Assembly (NCBI GenBank): GCA_028023455.1
Contig: JAQFVV010012530.1
Span: 3,222,254-3,286,253 of the forward strand
Direction of reading: 5' to 3'
Source: Epiperipatus broadwayi
Lineage: Eukaryota > Onychophora > Udeonychophora > Euonychophora > Peripatidae
Length of the DNA: 64,000 nt
The notes below the pieces were generated by a model. It saw nothing but the letters and a program-made list of their open reading frames with translations, was not told the DNA's origin and searched no databases. Both the position numbers and the translations under genes were made by a program. Of the stretch, positions 58,151 through 64,000 are shown piece by piece; the first letter of the stretch is position 1; every line of letters begins with the position of its first letter.

Positions 58151-60605
58151 TTTGAAATGTGATGTGATGCACTGTGACTTCTTTTTTTTATAATAAGGAA
58201 TCTCTTGGCCACTATGCCAAGAGAAACCTGTTAGCCACTTTACTTTCCTCTTTCATTTCCCTTCTTAAATTTTTTCCATATTCTTCATTGTCAACTATAT
58301 GGTCTTTATATCTACCCCCTATCTTTTCCCAAACCCAGCATAAAAGCCCAAGAACGCACTTTCTGTATAATCACTTTGTTTATATTTATTCTTCCACAAC
58401 TTTATTTATTTGTACCCTTTTTGCTTGCAGGCATTTACATTCAATTAACAGATGCCTAGTATTTTCTATGCCTTTCTTACACAACTTGCAGGCTAAATCA
58501 CCATTCCATTATTGTTAAAGATCCTGTTTGAATCTTAAAGTGTAAACTACTTTTCTTGCTATTATCATAAATTAACTCACACCCAATATTCTGTTTACTT
58601 CTATATATATTAAATTCTTTTTACTATTCAGATGATTTCTCCATCTCTCCAATTCCACATTCTTCATTAATTCATCTATCCTTCTATCACATTTCTTGAC
58701 ACTATAGCACTCAATAATTCTCCTAACACAATCACCCCACCTTTTGTATAAATATACTGACATAAATTCTTTATCAAATCTTCTGCATAACATATTACCT
58801 TTTTTAACATATCTTGTTGCTTGCCTTTTACTCACAACCCAATTAAATATTAGTTTGGATACTCTCTTATTATTCCTAAATTGCAATCTACTAAACATTT
58901 TCATTTTGCTTTTTGAATCTCTCATATAAAAACTTGACCATTCCATTTCTGCGTGAATTGCCTGATTTGCTGTCTACCCATCTGCATGTAATGTAGGTCT
59001 TCCTACTTCTCTTTGTACCTTTTTAAAATAATATAATACCTCTTTACTAACACATAATGCATTGTTATCATATGTTAATCCTGATACTGTCACTCCCTTT
59101 CATACAATTCTAGCTACATCATATTTATTATATGAAAACTGTTAATTTCTTTATCAGTCCCTTTCTTTTCCTTGCTTAATTTATCATTTTTTTCTGCCAT
59201 TCATCTAAGCAATTTCTCTGATTACTTAAAATGATTCCCAAATAGTTATACCTTTTCACCACACTTATCTTTATATCCCCCAATACAAATTCTTTGTCTT
59301 TTTTCTTCCCAGTATTAATCATCATTATTTTTGATTTTTCTTCACTAAATTTAATCCTCATTTTTATACCCATCCTTGCACATGTCTTCAGCATAACTTC
59401 CTCTTCTCCCTATTTTATGTATACAAGAAGACATAATCTGTAAATACAAGACCCGATAATGTATATATTCCCTTGCCACCTATTAATGGTATCTCTATCC
59501 CTCTTCATAGTCTTCCTATTGCTCTTTCCATTCCTCTCAAATACAACAAAAACAAAAATAGATGACAGGTAATCCTTGCTTTAGTCCCATCCCATTTTTA
59601 ACTTTATCTAATTCTATATTTCCTATTTGATATGTATAGTAATTATTTTCATACAATCTTGTAAGAAAATCCACTAAAGCTCCATCCAATCCCAAATTTA
59701 CTAATTTTACACATAATTTAGTTCTATTTTCTCTATCATCTGCCTTCTATATATCTATAAAAACCATATATAACTTTCTACTCATATCTATAAGTTATGT
59801 AATTACAAATAAACTCTCTTTTATATGCCTATCTGAGCGAAAACCTCTTTGCATTTCTCCCACTATATTATTTTCTTCCATGCATTTTTCCAATCCTTTC
59901 CTATTCTATAGTTGTTTAGCTTTCTATGATCCTTACTCTTTCCTTTGAATAATAGCCCTACTCCTAACTTACTCCAACTATTCGGAAAATCTCATCTGTG
60001 CCTTCTTATTAAAACATGAAAAGTTTAATTTTTCTCTATGTCCTAAATTCATTACCAACTCTGCTGCTCATCCATATAAACCTCTTGCCTTTCCACTTTT
60101 CAATTTTCTCCTTGCCTCATTCAGTTCATTTTCTGTAAACCTAACAATTTCTTTATTATATGATTTTGTTTGTTATCACTCTGACTTCTACATTTAAAAT
60201 TTTTTCTATATTCATTACATATTTGTTTAAGATTGTCTCTAATTCTTCTCTAAAACTACACCCTATTCTCTCATCGTCTAGTAATAGTATTTTTATATCT
60301 TCTCCATTTCTTCTTTTAATGTATTTTCAAAAATTTTTACTCCTATTTTTTCCACCTTTATTAATATCCTCCAAATTTACTATTTAATTTCATTCTCTCT
60401 ATATAATTATCTATTTTAGCCAACTTCTTTTTTTAAATACTTTTCCCATTTAACATTAACATTTTTTTAAATTTCTTTGTTCATAACAGCACTTTTATAT
60501 TGTCTGCATGCTTTCCCCTCTTTTTTACACTTTTACTAGCTCTCACCATATCTTTCACTATCCTTTCTACTTTTATTACTATTTTCCACCACATTACTAA
60601 TCATT
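58150..60605 (-). pseudogene. LINE copy B, RT to 3' end
   Basis: Reading the minus strand downwards: the same linker as copy A near 60290-60230, the RT start decayed to FIDI*KADD near 59775-59740, an FTDY version of the FADD site near 59425-59440, then INTGKKKDKEFVLGDIKISV and KRYNYLGIIL near 59310-59230. The open 124-codon stretch 58946-58572 follows, then GDLACKLCKKGIENTRHLLI, ECKCLQ near 58500-58430 (intact C..C...H....C zinc segment). The 3' end at about 58215-58145 reads CAAGAGATTCCTTATT then GCATCACATCACA. Many stops, so it is inactive. Confidence 0.8.
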
Positions 60606-60672
60606 TCTGTCTCTTGATGTGATGTGATGCAGTGTGGCTTCTCCTTATATGGAGTCAGGAATCTCTCATTCA
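60606..60672 (-). mobile_element. 3' terminal fragment of a third LINE copy
   Basis: On the minus strand it reads GAGAGATTCCTGACTCCATA, AGGAGAAGCCACACTGCATC, ACATCACATC, the same 3' terminus as copy B and the 7.3-kb copy. Confidence 0.65.
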
Positions 60673-61780
60673 CCTTATATTATAAAAGTTAATATGATTA
60701 GAAAATATATTTTCATGATATGTAATGATGAATCAACTAATATAATACCAAATCACGTGGCTTAAGAGTTATGACTGAAATGGACTGTAGAATTGATATA
60801 TTGACCAGAAAATTTTAAATAAATAATTCAAAATTGCACCATATTTAAACAAATAAAAAACAGTTTGTTTACAAACTGATAATAATATAAAATTATTTAT
60901 CAAGCATAGCTATTGATACTATCCTTAATGTGTACAGTTTAATTTAATAAAATTTGCGTAACTAGTAATAATATTTCTATAATAGACACTTGTAAATTAG
61001 CATTTAGTTTGTTTCCCAAGCACGTGTGAAAATATAAATAAGAAATGAATTATAATATTGACTACTTTTTATAAAATGCCCAAGGATTATTTACATTAAC
61101 TTTAAAATGCTAACTTTATAATCATAACATTCTATAAATACAATTATGTAATCGACTGCACTTCCTATATTATTTTTTAGACCTTTAATACATCATGGGT
61201 ATATCTTATGTGCTGTTGACCCTCAAAACCTAATTGACTTATGTAACTATCTTTAGTTTCCACAACTGATATATACATGTATATATAGAACAAAATTTAT
61301 CTGCCAGCTGTATACTTAAGTTAAACTTGTTTATTATTTATACTAATAAGCGTTTATGATTATATTTCGATTTGATTAAAATAATTGGTGAATGGTGCGC
61401 TAGTGGCTTACTGGGGCATAGCCACCAATTACTTATACTAATATAATTTCAGTGATGATCTTCATGGGTCTAATTCTCCTTTCCTAAATTTTAACAACAA
61501 CATAGACTTTGACCTCAAATATGCTAAATCTGTACTTCACTGATCGTAATATTATACATATAGTATATACCCAACTAAACAACGACTAGTTCAAACTCAC
61601 ATAAAAATATACTTCAATATAATTAATGCAAAGGTTAAATTCATATACAAGATGTGCTCAATCATTTTAAAATGAACATTATTCGATTTATTTATTTAAC
61701 TTAAAAATTAAAGTGATTATAATGCCATGTTATTTTTTGCCTTTTTATTATAGCCATAATACTAAAACATTTTACATACA
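60673..61780. other. Intronic or downstream sequence, nothing recognised
   Basis: AT-rich. No candidate exon with family motifs was found for the bait region or MG6 continuation. Confidence 0.4.
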
Positions 61781-62119
61781 CCTGGGTCTCATTTTATGCA
61801 GTAGATAGGTTCCTCAGAAAACATGCACAAAAGAAATTGCACAAAAATAGACTTAACTTACCTTGAAAAATGAAGGATACATACTGTAATTTTCGAAAAT
61901 TGCATAAAAGGAAAGTAACAATGTAAAATTACTTTAAAATTCACATTAAAAAAAATAAGGAAATAAAATATGACTAATAAAAAATTTCAAATTTGAAAAA
62001 AAAATTGATACTAGACAAACTTTTTTTACTTTTTTTATTAACTACAGTATTTAATTTTATTCAAAACAATATATTTTAATGCGTAATTTACATTTTTTCA
62101 TACATGTACAGTATTTTAA

Positions 62120-62315
62120 TCATTAAAACAGGAAAAAACTCACTATACGTATTGCCACACAATCAAAATAGATGGGAATTTTATGTACATGTATTTTGGC
62201 ATCCATTGATTACTCTAGCTTTCTGTGTGCGGCAATTAGTGAGTTTTTCCTGTTTTAACAACAGTTATACACAAGCATAAGAGATGGTGGTCATGTGATG
62301 TTTATTTTAATCATT
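62120..62315. mobile_element. Palindromic fragment (family P-like) inside the TIR element
   Basis: TAAAACAGGAAAAAACTCAC near 62125 pairs with GTGAGTTTTTCCTGTTTTA near 62239. The interior has GGGAATTTTATGTACA and ATCCATTGATTACTCTAG like family P. The following ATACACAAGCATAAGAGATG, GTCATGTGATG is the tail seen near 4500 and 50110. Confidence 0.6.
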
Positions 62316-62618
62316 ATCTGTACTTGATGATATGCAGTTTTGTTTGTGAACTAGTAAGATATCAGATTCATCACAAGAGGAAATACAACTAGCACCAACT
62401 TCATTTTTTTAATTGCTTTTATAGTACACTCTCCCAAACTAAAATGTTTTCCAATCACTGTTGATCCTTCCCATTTCACTAAGTGATCTAAAATTGAAAT
62501 TTTTGTTTAGAAAGAAATTCATTTTCTTGGATGTTTTTTCCTCTCCATTAGGGTAAACTAAAAGTTTAAAATAAAAATAAGAACTTAGACTTGGAATAAT
62601 AAAAAGACACCTACTCAC

Positions 62619-62832
62619 CACTGTTGGGCAAAATTTAATTAAAACTAACAATTAAAAATTAAATTTTTACTTTTGTCTTTAATTTTTTAATTTTCAATTC
62701 TGTTTAAAAATGAAATTTTGTAGTTTCACATCATATTAATTTTAGATTCATTATGTAATTTTTAAATTGTTAATTACAATTAAAAATCAGATTTTAATTT
62801 GTAATTGTCAAATTTAATTATGCCCACCACTG
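62619..62832. mobile_element. hAT MITE with near-perfect 8-bp TSD
   Basis: The left end CACTGTTGGGCAAAATTTAA and the right end TTAATTATGCCCACCACTG form imperfect TIRs (CAGTGGTGGGCA type). Flanking 8-mers CTACTCAC (62611-62618) and TTACTCAT (62833-62840) agree at six of eight positions, differing only by C/T changes at the two ends. 214 bp, AT-rich interior, no ORF. Confidence 0.7.
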
Positions 62833-63837
62833 TTACTCATCTTTTAAAAATAAACTTGCAGACACTAAGTGATGAATTGATTATGTACTCTTTTTTTAAA
62901 AAGCAAAAATAGAATGTGATTTAAAATGCAAAAACAACAACATGCATAGTATAGGCATCTATAACATTTTAACAGATTTACATTATAATCTTGTAAAACT
63001 TAATGTGTGTATATGAAATGGGGAAATCCTGATTTTAAGTGAATTATGAACTTCTTTATTGCATAAAATCTATTACAGTACTATTATAAAGCACTGAAAA
63101 TATTGAAATTATTCACTATTACTTTAAATATGATGTGTGAGTGTGCAAAATTTATAATATTTAAAGTAATAGGGCATTATTGGAGCTCAACTTCTGATCT
63201 AATAATTTTTATTGCATAAAAAGAAACCACATTCAATGATATTAAGAAGAAACATTAATCACATAACTTCAAAATCATATTAAATAAATCTGCATAAAAT
63301 GAGACCCGGGTGGAAATCCAAGTATTTTTTACATGTAAACTAATATATTAGATTTACCAGTACTCATTGCTATGTCTAATATACTATTTGATTCATTTTT
63401 TAAAATTTAAATATTATATACCAAACCAAAAAAAAATATAAGAAACTTTTTTTAATAATATTATTGGATTTTTTAATATAAATATATATTTGAAAAGAGA
63501 CACTTCTTTTTCAATAAAAATTTTCAAAACAATCCAACTAATTCTATAAAAGAAGTTGAAGCAAATTTTTATTTTCTATATTCTTTAAAAAATAATAAGA
63601 CTTATGGATTAAGCTGAAATCTGAGATGCTTTTAACAAAATCAGAAACCAAAATCATTCACTTCTCTTATCAATCAATTAAATATATAGCAATAAGATCT
63701 AGTTTACTACAAAATGATATATAATCAGAGGTCATTATAATAGATATATTAAATTATTAATGTTTTTGATATTAGTGTAATCTATAATGTTTTTTTCCTC
63801 CATTTATGTATATGGAATTTGCATACACTTCTCATCT

Positions 63838-64000
63838 GCAAAACTCTCCATACAGTAGTGCCATCTTGTGCCAACAAGAGCAATCAATGAATGCCAGAAG
63901 GCTTGTGCATAAAATCCCTATCTAGTGCCTACTCATCCAATATCCCCAGACTAGTTTCTGGCTTGTGGCTTTCGTCAGTGAGGAGCCTTGGATCTGAGAG
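63838..64000 (+). mobile_element. Palindromic family P, left half, cut by window end
   Basis: AAAACTCTCCATACAGTAGT, GCCATCTTGTGCC, AAAATCCCTATCTAGTGCC, CCAGACTAGTTTCTGGCTTG, GTCAGTGAGGAGCCTTGGA. This is the least decayed version of the left arm in the window. Confidence 0.75.

Larger units (their letters stand above)
61781..63312. mobile_element. 1.5-kb TIR element with nested insertions
   Basis: The left end CACCTGGGTCTCATTTTATG, CAG and the right end CTGCATAAAATGAGACCCGG, GTG form an inverted repeat of about 23 bp with one mismatch. No transposase was recognised. It contains a family P fragment (62126-62257) and an hAT MITE (62619-62832). I found no clear target duplication. Confidence 0.7.

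Noticed and set aside
58174-58518. 114-codon plus-strand frame
   Set aside because: Antisense of the LINE zinc-segment region on the minus strand, which carries the recognisable motifs.

Overview
This is an AT-rich (roughly 70% A+T by eye), intron-dominated eukaryotic window. It contains one host gene on the + strand, represented by twelve short exons spread from about 3.7 kb to 57.3 kb. Joined in order, the exons keep one open frame of 448 complete codons. They follow the order of macroglobulin (MG) domains of the alpha-2-macroglobulin / complement C3 / CD109 / thioester-containing protein (TEP) family: end of MG2, MG3, MG4, MG5, first part of MG6, then the start of the bait region. The GCGPGG and YAGLNIL motifs before the bait region favour a CD109/TEP-like member over a vertebrate-type A2M. 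The signal peptide, MG1 and most of MG2 lie before the window. The thioester motif and the C-terminal half lie after it.

Large repeat-filled introns, (ATCT)n arrays, dense decayed LINE, Penelope, hAT and mariner remnants and many fold-back elements suggest a large invertebrate genome. A mollusc, perhaps a cephalopod, is my best guess, but this is inference from general impression and not proven by any sequence here.

Layout: 0-7.4 kb, exon 1, LINE remnants and palindromic repeats. 7.4-7.8 kb, exons 2-3. 8.37-8.73 kb, an intact hAT MITE with an 8-bp target duplication. 9.08-10.38 kb, a miniature LTR retrotransposon (TRIM-like) with a 5-bp target duplication. 13.8-14.4 kb, exons 4-5. 14.4-28.5 kb, a large intron with LINE pieces, a nested palindrome, a mariner remnant and a decayed hAT transposase gene. 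28.5-32.2 kb, exons 6-8. 32.2-45.5 kb, a large intron with a (GA)n tract, a LINE remnant, a second copy of the miniature LTR family in tandem three-LTR form, a satellite-like array, a (TCTA/TCTG)n array and a near-perfect fold-back. 45.5-57.3 kb, exons 9-12 around a decayed Penelope-like element and an (ATCT/ATCC)n array. 57.4-64 kb, minus-strand LINE copies, a 1.5-kb TIR element and a further hAT MITE.

The most interesting item is the LTR family at 9.1-10.4 kb (+) and 36.2-39.8 kb (-). Its internal region is only 138-286 bp and holds little beyond a primer-binding site, a short gag-like start and a polypurine tract. Its LTRs carry an expanding array of related 14-15-mers, and both insertions are bounded by perfect 5-bp target duplications.
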